Origin: DATDEW01 sp046590205
GTDB taxonomy: Bacteria > Bacteroidota > Ignavibacteria > Palsa-1295
DNA: 64,000 bases
Direction of reading: 5' to 3'
NCBI GenBank assembly: GCA_046590205.1
Contig: JBKJTT010000043.1
Span: forward strand, 1-64,000
Part shown: in pieces, positions 46,140 through 54,378 of the stretch
How positions within the stretch are numbered: position 1 is the stretch's first letter
Layout: the number at the start of each line of letters is the position of its first letter
Notes under the pieces: model-generated
The model's input: the letters and a program-made list of their open reading frames with translations, nothing else
What the model was told of the DNA's origin: nothing
The model's database searches: none
Program-made: the position numbers and the translations under genes

Positions 46140-47069
46140 TTGGTAGTTACGTGGGGAATTGATAGTCTTGAATACATAACAGGCACTGCCGCAACGCTCG
46201 GCAGTTATGATGGTGTTCATCTTGGTCATCATAAGATCGTTGATCACTTATTAGGCCTCAAGAGTGAGCGATTCTTATCCCGTTCGCTTGTCATTACATT
46301 CCATCCGCACCCACAGGAAGTACTACGCAAGAATGACAGTGAGATTCAACTTCTGACCACAATAGATGAACGGCTTCAACTTCTTGCAGCGACTGGAATA
46401 GATGAAGTACTGGTTTTAGAGTTCTCGAAGGAATTCTCGCAAACACCATACGAGCAATTCTTCCGCAAAACACTCGTTGAGAGAATCGGGGTTGAGGCAA
46501 TGGTCGTTGGCTTTAATCATGCCTTCGGCAAGAATAGGGAAGGCGACACCAAACATCTGAAGCAGCTTGCATCGACAGAAGCTGTATATGTTGAAGAAGT
46601 AGAGCCGCTAATTATTGATGGTGTAAGTGTCAGCTCGACGAAAATCCGCCACGCACTTCTTGAAGGAAAAATATCTACCGCAAACAATTTCCTCGGCAGA
46701 CGATATGGGGTTGAGGGAGTTGTTGTTAAAGGTGATGCTATCGGTCGCGAACTTGGCTACCCGACGATCAACCTTTCCATGCAAGAGAATAAACTCATTC
46801 CAGCCGATGGTGTCTATTCGGGTCTGACGACGATAGATGGTATCAGCTATCCTGCCGCAATAAGTATAGGTACACGCCCAACTGTCACCGATTCCCGCGA
46901 ACGGGTAGTCGAAGCATTCCTTCTTGATTTCTCCGGAGATTTATATGAAAAGAAGGTCATACTCGAATTCCAGAATTTTCTGCGTTCGCAAATAAAGTTT
47001 GACTCTCTCGAAGAACTACGGAAGCAGATTTCTCTCGATGTTACGGCTGTCCGCTCTGATATTTCGTAG
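46140..47069 (+). CDS. ribF: Bifunctional riboflavin kinase/FAD synthetase
   Basis: 309 residues, normal length. It starts at TTG 46140, supported by a strong AAAGGAG five bases upstream and the absence of an ATG before the first conserved block. The N-terminal FAD synthetase domain has GSYDGVHLGHHKI and the KISSTKIR-type block (VSSTKIRHALLEG). The C-terminal kinase domain has GRELGYPTINL and DGVYSG. It makes FMN and FAD from riboflavin in the cytosol. The truB-ribF pair is common in bacteria. Confidence 0.97.
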   Translation: MVVTWGIDSLEYITGTAATLGSYDGVHLGHHKIVDHLLGLKSERFLSRSLVITFHPHPQEVLRKNDSEIQLLTTIDERLQLLAATGIDEVLVLEFSKEFSQTPYEQFFRKTLVERIGVEAMVVGFNHAFGKNREGDTKHLKQLASTEAVYVEEVEPLIIDGVSVSSTKIRHALLEGKISTANNFLGRRYGVEGVVVKGDAIGRELGYPTINLSMQENKLIPADGVYSGLTTIDGISYPAAISIGTRPTVTDSRERVVEAFLLDFSGDLYEKKVILEFQNFLRSQIKFDSLEELRKQISLDVTAVRSDIS

Positions 47070-47105
47070 ATTTGTAGGACTTAACTTACTCTGTACAAAC
47101 GACCT

Positions 47106-48368
47106 ATGAAACAATTGCAAAAACTTGGTCTTTTAGCAGTTCTTGTCCTGATTCCGACACTTGCATCGGCATTACCCCGATTTGCTCTTTGGCGTGGTGA
47201 GGCGAACTGCCTTAGCTGTCATGTGAACCCAACCGGCGGCGGAATTCGTAATTCCGGCGGTGAAATGTTCTCCAAAAATATCCTTTCGATGTGGAAGCGA
47301 AGTGATAAGTTTAGCGGAGAAATCTCAGACGGCATTCGCATTGGCACCGATACCCGTATGCAATTCCTTGCCTTTTCACAGACGTCTCCAGGGTTGTTTG
47401 ACTCAATAACGAACACAACTCCAGATACTACAACTTCCAATAGTAGCTTTCATGCGATGAATGCATCTATCTATATAAATGCTTCATTGACCCCTTCGCT
47501 CGATGCTTACATTAAGTTTGACCCGCTCGCAAATAAGTTTGAGGGTTTTGGTTTACTACAAATAGTATCGGATGCAAATGACATCATTGACGCGAGTGAT
47601 GCTGTTGGTAATGTCTATGTAAAAATTGGTGCGTTTCTACCTGCATTTGGTATTCGTTTTGATGATCATACTGCCTATGTTAGAGGCGGTAATCGCGGAT
47701 TATCGAACTTTGGCGGCGCGGGTTCTTTCTGGACGGAAGGATACCGTGATGTCGGTGGGGAAGTCGGAGCAACGTTCTTCGACCACATCAGTGCGCAAGT
47801 TGGTGTTTATAATGGTTCAGAAGCACAGCCCGGCTCGAACTTTGCATTCCAAGAGCATGATATCGCATTGGCACTCCGTTTAACCGCCTCTGCCCAGATC
47901 ATCGAAGATGCACTATCGGCTGAAGTAGGTTACTCGATGTACTCTCATCCAAGAAAATCATTTCAGACAGGAGAAGCCGAAAACCTATCCCTTTCGGCTA
48001 TTCATTTAGGTATTCGTGGTGGACCTGTAACACTGCTTGCAGAAATAGATAATGGAGAGAATGTATATAGCGCAGGCAAGTTTTCTTATTTACCTAAAAT
48101 GTCTGCCCTTACAACAGAATTAGGAGTTAATATCACCTCCGGACTGACCGGTATTCTCCGTTATGAGACATACAAAGATGAAGATGCGGCAGGAAAAATC
48201 GGTACAGAGGTCAAAAATCGCATTACATTTGGTGCACAGTGGTTTCCATTCCGTATGATCGAGATTCGTCCGGAATACAGAATGGCAAAAGTTGAGGTGC
48301 ACCAGGGTACAGTGGTCAATAGTATAACCGAAAATACTTTCTTGATGCAAATGCATCTATTTTTTTAA
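47106..48368 (+). CDS. Exported beta-barrel protein with a single N-terminal c-type heme motif
   Basis: 420 residues. A signal peptide ends TLASA. The mature N-terminus holds CLSCHVNPTGGG, one CxxCH heme-attachment site, within the first 25 mature residues. The remaining ~350 residues alternate like a porin barrel and end with FLMQMHLFF (terminal Phe). The same opening, a CxxCH followed by NPxGGG, is seen in porin-like proteins that place a heme in an outer-membrane barrel, so electron transfer across or at the outer membrane is possible (inference). Covalent heme needs cytochrome c maturation genes, not clearly present here apart from the CcsA-like gene. It is 36 bp after ribF and 4 bp before the biotin-carrier gene. 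TAGATTTG at 47067-47074 could be a promoter box. Confidence 0.8.
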   Translation: MKQLQKLGLLAVLVLIPTLASALPRFALWRGEANCLSCHVNPTGGGIRNSGGEMFSKNILSMWKRSDKFSGEISDGIRIGTDTRMQFLAFSQTSPGLFDSITNTTPDTTTSNSSFHAMNASIYINASLTPSLDAYIKFDPLANKFEGFGLLQIVSDANDIIDASDAVGNVYVKIGAFLPAFGIRFDDHTAYVRGGNRGLSNFGGAGSFWTEGYRDVGGEVGATFFDHISAQVGVYNGSEAQPGSNFAFQEHDIALALRLTASAQIIEDALSAEVGYSMYSHPRKSFQTGEAENLSLSAIHLGIRGGPVTLLAEIDNGENVYSAGKFSYLPKMSALTTELGVNITSGLTGILRYETYKDEDAAGKIGTEVKNRITFGAQWFPFRMIEIRPEYRMAKVEVHQGTVVNSITENTFLMQMHLFF

Positions 48369-48372
48369 AAGA

Positions 48373-48843
48373 ATGGGGCGAGAAATAGAAATAAACGGCG
48401 GAAAAGTAGTACTTGAGGGCGGAATTTCGTCCATATCATCTAAGAATGAAAACTCATACCTCGTGACTACCGATAGCGGTACTCACGAGGTATTTGTGCT
48501 TCCAGACGGAAGGTTATCTGACGGAAACTCGCTTGACGGGCTTGAAGTGAATGTATCATCTGAACGCGACGCTCTGATAGCAAGATACTTCTCGAAGATC
48601 GGGTCGAATGGTGGCGGAGCAGGTAAGGCGCATCTTGTCATTAAAGCACCAATGCCGGGACTTGTAAAAAGTATTTTTGTTAAGGTTGGTGACGAAGTAA
48701 CCAAAACAACACAAGTCTTAATCCTCGAAGCGATGAAGATGGAAAACTCCATTCATGCACCAGGTAACGGGACAGTAACCACTATCAAGACCGAGATAGG
48801 CAACAATGTTGAGAAGAACCAGATACTAATCGAGCTTAAGTAA
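48373..48843 (+). CDS. Biotin carboxyl carrier-type protein
   Basis: 156 residues. The C-terminal ~75 residues are a biotinyl domain with the modified lysine in EAMKMEN, and IKAPMPGLVKSIFVKVGDEV opens it. A Gly-rich linker (SNGGGAG) and a small N-terminal beta domain precede it. It resembles the carrier part of acyl-CoA carboxylases or oxaloacetate decarboxylase-type enzymes. No carboxylase gene is encoded here, so the partner enzyme must lie elsewhere. It ends 39 bp from the convergent mlaD gene. Confidence 0.88.
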   Translation: MGREIEINGGKVVLEGGISSISSKNENSYLVTTDSGTHEVFVLPDGRLSDGNSLDGLEVNVSSERDALIARYFSKIGSNGGGAGKAHLVIKAPMPGLVKSIFVKVGDEVTKTTQVLILEAMKMENSIHAPGNGTVTTIKTEIGNNVEKNQILIELK

Positions 48844-48882
48844 CAAAATTTAAGACTTTACATAATATATCTTATAGACATA

Positions 48883-49899
48883 CTATTTACTGTTTAATGT
48901 ATTGAGTTTCTGGTCAATTGAGCGTTGCAATCGGTTTAGCGAGTCTATCTTAGTGCGTATATCCCGTTCAAAATCATTGGTATTCCAATACCCTCTATCC
49001 TCAAAATAACTGCTTACGAGGAAATTATGCTTGAGTGCCTCTGTCACTTCTACGCCATTTCCTGCAGCCATAGAAAGTTTGTGTATCGTTTCGTTAAGCT
49101 CTGACATGGTTAGTTGTACGTTTCCGGTAACAGCTAATAGTCTATTATAAAGCTCTTCGTCATTAAGTAACTTGCCAATGCTGCCTTTGCCGGACTTGAT
49201 CTGTGAAGTTACCTCGGTTAAGTTTGAAACGGTCTGTTTTAAGGAGTCCGTTAGCTGTGTGACGGAGTTTAATGTGCCAGCAGCTGAAGAATTTACGGTA
49301 TTTACGGTCCTCGTTGTAGCAGCTATCATTGCTGTTAACGATCGGTAGAGTTCAGGGTCATTCATCAGCTTTGCAATAGACCCATCGCCGGTACGCATAG
49401 ACTTGATTAGCTCTGTTGTCTCTTTAAGCATTACACTTGCATCGGTGACAGTTGATGACACAGTGCTGATGATACTGCTAAGTTCAAATGGAGAGACACC
49501 TCTCAATGTATCGCCTACGTTTAATTTTTGCGTTGTCTGATTTCCTCCACTGATAGTAACAATCTTATTTCCTACAAGCCCATCAGTAACAATCTCTGCT
49601 TGAGAGTCTTTTCTGATAAGCTCCCTTGCTTCTTCAACAATATTCATCTCAACAATGACCGAATCACCCAACTTAGTCGGGAGTGTGATTTTCTGAACGC
49701 TGCCAACCGGATAACCGGACATTCTCACCTGAGCTCCAGTCTTTAACCCACTTATATCCTTTATCTTGACGAAATAATCAGAAGTAGAGCTAAAAAGCTT
49801 TTCTTTATCCCCTATTGCAAATAAGGCGACGACCAGTAGCGCAAAACAAATTACCACAAAAATTCCGGTTTTGGCTGTAGGTATTTTACTTATTTTCAT
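48883..49899 (-). CDS. mlaD: MlaD family (MCE domain) lipid-transport protein
   Basis: 338 residues. One N-terminal membrane anchor (~15-30), then the MCE domain (~38-120) with VKIKDISGLKTGAQVRMSGY, then a long helical C-terminal region (~150-335) rich in Thr and Ser that could form a coiled coil or tube extension. MCE proteins form hexameric rings that carry phospholipids between membranes. It is last of the TPR-mlaE-mlaF-mlaD run, and the other Mla components (MlaB, MlaC, MlaA) are not here. Confidence 0.92.
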   Translation of the reverse strand: MKISKIPTAKTGIFVVICFALLVVALFAIGDKEKLFSSTSDYFVKIKDISGLKTGAQVRMSGYPVGSVQKITLPTKLGDSVIVEMNIVEEARELIRKDSQAEIVTDGLVGNKIVTISGGNQTTQKLNVGDTLRGVSPFELSSIISTVSSTVTDASVMLKETTELIKSMRTGDGSIAKLMNDPELYRSLTAMIAATTRTVNTVNSSAAGTLNSVTQLTDSLKQTVSNLTEVTSQIKSGKGSIGKLLNDEELYNRLLAVTGNVQLTMSELNETIHKLSMAAGNGVEVTEALKHNFLVSSYFEDRGYWNTNDFERDIRTKIDSLNRLQRSIDQKLNTLNSK

Positions 49900-49916
49900 T
49901 ATTAGGTGTACGTATT

Positions 49917-50720
49917 TTATTCAATAACAGCTTTTGTTTTCTTAGCAAGAATGCTCTCTCTTCTAGATCTATCGAGGGTAGCGGAACATAAAAAGTCTTC
50001 GAGATGGTCGTGCTCGGTCTCTTTCAATTTTTCGATAGGTCCGTCAAAAATCTTAATTCCTGATTCAAGGACAATTACCTTGTCACTTAAAGTAAATGCC
50101 GCAGGTAAATCGTGCGTGACTACGATTGAAGCAACATGTAAATCCTGTTGTAAGCTTAATATCAGGTCAGCAATAGACGCAGATGTGATTGGGTCCAAAC
50201 CTGTTGTTGGCTCATCATAAAGAATAAGCTTTGGCAAAAGAACAATAGAGCGAGCGAGACCTGCTCTTTTGCGTTGACCACCAGAAAGCGATGCAGGCGT
50301 ATCATCGATCTTGTCATCTAATCCTACGAGGGTAAGAGCTTTTATTATTCTTTCTACTCGTTCATCATACGTGAGGTCAGAGTGCTTTTCAAGTACGAAG
50401 TTCATGTTCTCTCCAACCGTCATAGAATCGAAGAGCGCACCACCTTGAAAGAGGAATCCCATCTCACTTCGAATGGTATTGAGTTCGCGCTCACTCATTT
50501 CCTGAATACTTTTGCCTTTATATCGAATTACTCCTGATTCAAAAGGTATCAGGCCCACGATGAGTTTTAAGAGAACGCTCTTCCCTACTCCGGATTTACC
50601 AAGAACGGTAACGGTTTCGCCTTCATTAACGGTAAGCGAGATACCCTTCAGGATAGCTTTATCACCGAATGATTTAAATACATTCTCAACCGATAGTAAC
50701 GGTGTCTTATCCAACTTCAA
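49917..50720 (-). CDS. mlaF: Mla-type ABC transporter ATP-binding protein
   Basis: 267 residues. Walker A GKSGVGKSVL with the Ser and Val typical of MlaF-type ATPases, signature LSGGQRKRAGLARSI, Walker B LILYDEPTTGLDP and switch His VTHD. Start is TTG 50720 overlapping the end of mlaE by 14 bp (a second TTG at 50714 is also possible), so translation is coupled. It energises the MlaE permease for phospholipid transport. Confidence 0.94.
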   Translation of the reverse strand: MKLDKTPLLSVENVFKSFGDKAILKGISLTVNEGETVTVLGKSGVGKSVLLKLIVGLIPFESGVIRYKGKSIQEMSERELNTIRSEMGFLFQGGALFDSMTVGENMNFVLEKHSDLTYDERVERIIKALTLVGLDDKIDDTPASLSGGQRKRAGLARSIVLLPKLILYDEPTTGLDPITSASIADLILSLQQDLHVASIVVTHDLPAAFTLSDKVIVLESGIKIFDGPIEKLKETEHDHLEDFLCSATLDRSRRESILAKKTKAVIE

Positions 50721-51483
50721 AAAAGAATATAGTTACTTTCACCGCCAGGACGTCAACAATGAGTATCAACAGAGAGCTTACAACAACGGCATCAGTGGCA
50801 GAGCGTCCTACGCCTTCTGTCCCACCTTCGGAATGAAACCCCTCATAACAACCAACAAGACCAATAATAAACCCAAAGACGATTGTCTTGACAACCCCCG
50901 GAAGAAAGTCGACAAAACCAACAGTTGTCATGACACTATTATAGAACAACTGTAAACTCATTTGCGCTTCGACGTACTGAACAAGGAATGATCCTAACAA
51001 CGCAATGAAATCGCCATATACTGTTAGTAGTGGTAGAGCAATCATACATGCGATAACGCGCGTAACAACAAGGTACTTATAGGGATTAAGAGCAGCAACT
51101 TCCATTGCATCGATCTGCTCGGTAACGCGCATTGAGCCAAGCTCTGCACCCATACCAGCGGCTACACGTCCGGCTACTATAACGGATATTAGAACCGGGG
51201 AAAGTTCGCGGAGTACACTAACTGCTACCATTGCAGGTACAAATGATTCTGCACCGAACTTTATCATTGTTGGTCGGCTCTGCATGGTAAGCACTGCACC
51301 AATAACAAGTGCTACAACAGCAACCAACTTGAACGAACGAACGCCAACATCGAACGTCTGCTTTATGATCTCTTTTGCCTCAAGTGGCGGACGAAAAACC
51401 TCAATAAAGAACTTCCCGGCAAACTGTGAGAGTGCGCCTATATTGGAGAATACATTTTTAGTTTTCTTATGCGTTTCGCTCAA
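50707..51483 (-). CDS. mlaE: MlaE family phospholipid transporter permease
   Basis: 258 residues with five or six helices. GRVAAGMGAELGSMRVTEQIDAMEVAALNPYKYLVVTR contains the family's conserved cytoplasmic loop (core block GAELGSMRVTEQIDAM). The start is TTG 51483, immediately after the TAA of the TPR gene, so the two are coupled. It moves phospholipids across the inner membrane together with MlaF and MlaD. Confidence 0.94.
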   Translation of the reverse strand: MSETHKKTKNVFSNIGALSQFAGKFFIEVFRPPLEAKEIIKQTFDVGVRSFKLVAVVALVIGAVLTMQSRPTMIKFGAESFVPAMVAVSVLRELSPVLISVIVAGRVAAGMGAELGSMRVTEQIDAMEVAALNPYKYLVVTRVIACMIALPLLTVYGDFIALLGSFLVQYVEAQMSLQLFYNSVMTTVGFVDFLPGVVKTIVFGFIIGLVGCYEGFHSEGGTEGVGRSATDAVVVSSLLILIVDVLAVKVTIFFFEVG

Positions 51484-53184
51484 TTATTTTCCGGCTTTTG
51501 TATCGCTCTTCTTCAAAGAATCTAAGAACTCTAATTGCTTCTTCGCAATATCGCTCTTTGGGTCGCACTTGAGGACTTTGTTTAAGTACTCACGAGCTGC
51601 TTCATTCTTTTTTAACTGTACATAACTAACACCTAAGAAGAGATAGACATTACACTTAACAGGAGCTTTTTCGCTTAAGAGTTTTTCGGCTTTTTGCAGC
51701 GGATCGAGAGATTCGCTATATTTTTTATCGACAAGGTATTTTTGCCCGAGTCGACCATATCCCCCGCCAACTGCATCTTTATCTGATTCAGTAGATGCAA
51801 GGCCCGCAGCTTTTTCTAGATACATCTTTACATCATTTTCTTTTGCAGGGTCTTTCATATATGCATCTGCAAGCCCAACAAGTGCGCGAATGGAATTAGG
51901 GTCTTTTTGCAAGACCTTATCAAAAGCTGATGCTGCTTCAGCAGTTTTACCGGCATAGAAATACAACTGACCACCGTTAATGAGATACTCACTATTATTA
52001 GTCGTTGCGGCTAAGTTCATATACATATCGGCTGCCAGGTCATATTTTTTCATTGATGAATACACACCAATGATCTGTTTCTCGACTTTGCGCTTGGCTT
52101 CTTCACTGCGGATAGTATCACCAACAAGCGATTGTTTCCATTTTTCTAACCCACCGAGAGAATCGCCTGAAGAGATAAGCGAATATCCATAATAGTAGAG
52201 ATCGTTGGGGTCAAGGTTTTTTGAGCTTGCGAATATCTCATTTGCTTTTAGAAACTCCTTCGAAAAGAAGTATCCACGAGCACGGAATAACTCTGTGTAT
52301 GGGCGCAATGAATCATTTTTTGCTACTTCTTCAAGGTATGGAAGTGCTTTTTGATACTGGTTACTTTCGCTAAGAGCGCGAGCAAGAAGCCATGTACCCT
52401 TTAAGTCGTTTGGCTCTAAGGAAAGGAATTTCTCTGCATAGGCAACAGAACGCGAGTACTGTTCGCCTATATAGAATAAGTTTGCTGTCTCGTAATATGC
52501 AGGGGCGTATGTCGAGTCAATTTTTGTAAGCTTTATCCATTCGTTTGCAGAAGCACTAAAATCTTTTTTACGTGCATAGAGGCGTGCAAGCTTCGCAAGA
52601 ACGGTAATGTCAGTTGGACTAAGTTTCTTTGCTTCCTCATACTGCTTAATCGCTAAGTCCGTAACGCGCTGCTTCTCGTATAGCTCAGCCAGACCAATAT
52701 ATGCTCGTACATCGTTCGGATCAATACCTTGTGCTCTATATAAAGTTATCTCTGCTGCTTTGAGCGAATCAAGAGACAGATAGTAGCGTGAAAGATAAAA
52801 GTAGGAAGATACATCCTTTTCATCATATTTTATCGCCTGACGGAATTCCTTAATGGCATCTTCGATCTTGCCTTGCTTACCCAGGAGCATCCCTCGAACG
52901 TTACGTACGAAGATGTTCTTTCTTTCCTGATCGAATGCAATTTCGACTTCCTTCTCTGCCGCAGGGATATTATTGCTAACTAAATACACCATTGCAAGAC
53001 CGGCATGGCCCTCTGCGTTTTTTGGGTTTAATTGTGTAAAGCTTGTCATCGAAGAAAGTGCTAGCTCACCATTGCCTATTTCAATAAGCTCAATAGCTCG
53101 CTTGACTTCGGGAGTCTTCTGCGAAATTGCAGCTGTCGCTGTAAAAAGTACTAAAAAAGAACAAAGAATGAATGCTTTTTTCAT
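51484..53184 (-). CDS. Exported tetratricopeptide-repeat protein upstream of the Mla genes
   Basis: 566 residues from ATG 53184 (the frame can also start at TTG 53190). A signal peptide ends AAISQ, so it acts in the periplasm. More than ten 34-residue TPR units run through the whole protein, with the pattern A-x2-Y/L-x4-A-x5-L-x-P/D-N (example LGLAELYEKQRVTDLAIKQY). TPR proteins are interaction scaffolds. No catalytic domain is seen. It abuts mlaE with no gap, so a scaffold or lipid-transport accessory role is possible, though not proven. Confidence 0.85.
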   Translation of the reverse strand: MKKAFILCSFLVLFTATAAISQKTPEVKRAIELIEIGNGELALSSMTSFTQLNPKNAEGHAGLAMVYLVSNNIPAAEKEVEIAFDQERKNIFVRNVRGMLLGKQGKIEDAIKEFRQAIKYDEKDVSSYFYLSRYYLSLDSLKAAEITLYRAQGIDPNDVRAYIGLAELYEKQRVTDLAIKQYEEAKKLSPTDITVLAKLARLYARKKDFSASANEWIKLTKIDSTYAPAYYETANLFYIGEQYSRSVAYAEKFLSLEPNDLKGTWLLARALSESNQYQKALPYLEEVAKNDSLRPYTELFRARGYFFSKEFLKANEIFASSKNLDPNDLYYYGYSLISSGDSLGGLEKWKQSLVGDTIRSEEAKRKVEKQIIGVYSSMKKYDLAADMYMNLAATTNNSEYLINGGQLYFYAGKTAEAASAFDKVLQKDPNSIRALVGLADAYMKDPAKENDVKMYLEKAAGLASTESDKDAVGGGYGRLGQKYLVDKKYSESLDPLQKAEKLLSEKAPVKCNVYLFLGVSYVQLKKNEAAREYLNKVLKCDPKSDIAKKQLEFLDSLKKSDTKAGK

Positions 53185-53242
53185 GTTCAACCGGTTTTAT
53201 AACAATTATACCTCACTTAATGAGATATGCAAAATCTGTTCC

Positions 53243-53303
53243 ATTACGAAACAGTCGTAAATTGCAAGGAATTTCGTAATTATCAATGAATTAACGATAA
53301 TTA
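53243..53303 (+). promoter_or_regulatory. Two adjacent inverted repeats between divergent TPR/mla and nrnA genes
   Basis: ATTACGAAA (53243-53251) faces TTTCGTAAT (53272-53280), and TAATTATC (53277-53284) faces GATAATTA (53296-53303). Both are perfect palindromic arms, sharing four bases. They lie in the 180-bp divergent gap, where both promoters must be, and could be operators or an RNA stem. No promoter consensus was clear. Confidence 0.4.
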
Positions 53304-53364
53304 AACATTGCATTTAGCAAGAACTCACCGAACCACGCTTTTAATACGGCTGTTTGATGAATAT

Positions 53365-54378
53365 ATGATAGAAAACATACTCGAATTCGACTCCGCACAA
53401 TTCATTGATATTGTACGGTCAACCAACTCATTTGTTATCACAACACACGTCAAGCCCGATGGTGACGCGATCGGATCCGAAATAGGTCTTGCCGAGTGGC
53501 TAATTTCTCTCGGAAGATCGGTAAAGGTATACAATCACTCCGAAACACCTGCAAATCATCTATTTCTCGATCAGGAACGACCCATCGTTGAGCAGTTTTC
53601 GAAGGAACAGCATGAGGCGTCTATCATTCAAGCTGATGCTTTGTTTTTAGTGGATACGAATGACCCGAACCGGTCGAAGTCACTTGAGCCGTATTTTCTT
53701 ACTCATCCAAAGAAAGTGCTAATTGACCATCACCTTGAGCCAAAAGATTTTGCTGATGTTCGTTTCATTGACACTGAGGCAACTTCTACCGGAGAGATGA
53801 TGTATCGGCTTATCACAAGTGCTCAAAAAGAACTAGGCGGTTCGATTAGCCCAAAAGGGGCGCAGGCACTCTATACAGCCATCATGACAGATACCGGGAG
53901 CTTCCGATTTCCGCGAACTGATTCCGAGACCTTCAGGATCTGTGCTGACCTGATTGATCTTGGTGCAGATCCTGTAGTTACATACGACAAGACGTACAAT
54001 CAAGCAAAGCCATCGAGACTAAAACTAATTGGCAGGACACTTGATTCGTTAGGATTCTATTTTGATAATCGACTTGCTTTGCAAGTTATCACTCAAGATG
54101 ATCTTGCTACTCTACAAGCAGACGAGGAAGAGGTTGATGGCTTTGTGCAACTTCCGCTTCAAATCGAGACCGTAGAATTTTCTATCTTCGTTCTCGAACT
54201 TAAAGAAGGGTGGAAGATGAGCTTTCGCTCAAAAGGTGAACGATCTGCACAGGCAGTTTCGGCAGAGTTCGGCGGCAACGGACATTTTCATGCTGCCGGA
54301 GCGCGAGTCTATGAAAGGACTCCATGGAAAGAGATACAATCAAAAATACTTTCAGCCGTTGAAGCGCAGTTAAAATAA
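53365..54378 (+). CDS. nrnA: DHH-family phosphoesterase, NrnA type
   Basis: 337 residues from ATG 53365; the frame opens at TTG 53308, but the ATG fits the family start. The DHH domain has THVKPDGDAIGS (H28, D32, D34), LVDTNDPN and LIDHHLEP; the DHHA1 domain ends with GGNGHFHAAGARV. NrnA degrades short RNA oligonucleotides and pAp in the cytosol, so it may stand in for Orn. The gene ends back-to-back with the convergent histidine kinase. Confidence 0.92.
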   Translation: MIENILEFDSAQFIDIVRSTNSFVITTHVKPDGDAIGSEIGLAEWLISLGRSVKVYNHSETPANHLFLDQERPIVEQFSKEQHEASIIQADALFLVDTNDPNRSKSLEPYFLTHPKKVLIDHHLEPKDFADVRFIDTEATSTGEMMYRLITSAQKELGGSISPKGAQALYTAIMTDTGSFRFPRTDSETFRICADLIDLGADPVVTYDKTYNQAKPSRLKLIGRTLDSLGFYFDNRLALQVITQDDLATLQADEEEVDGFVQLPLQIETVEFSIFVLELKEGWKMSFRSKGERSAQAVSAEFGGNGHFHAAGARVYERTPWKEIQSKILSAVEAQLK

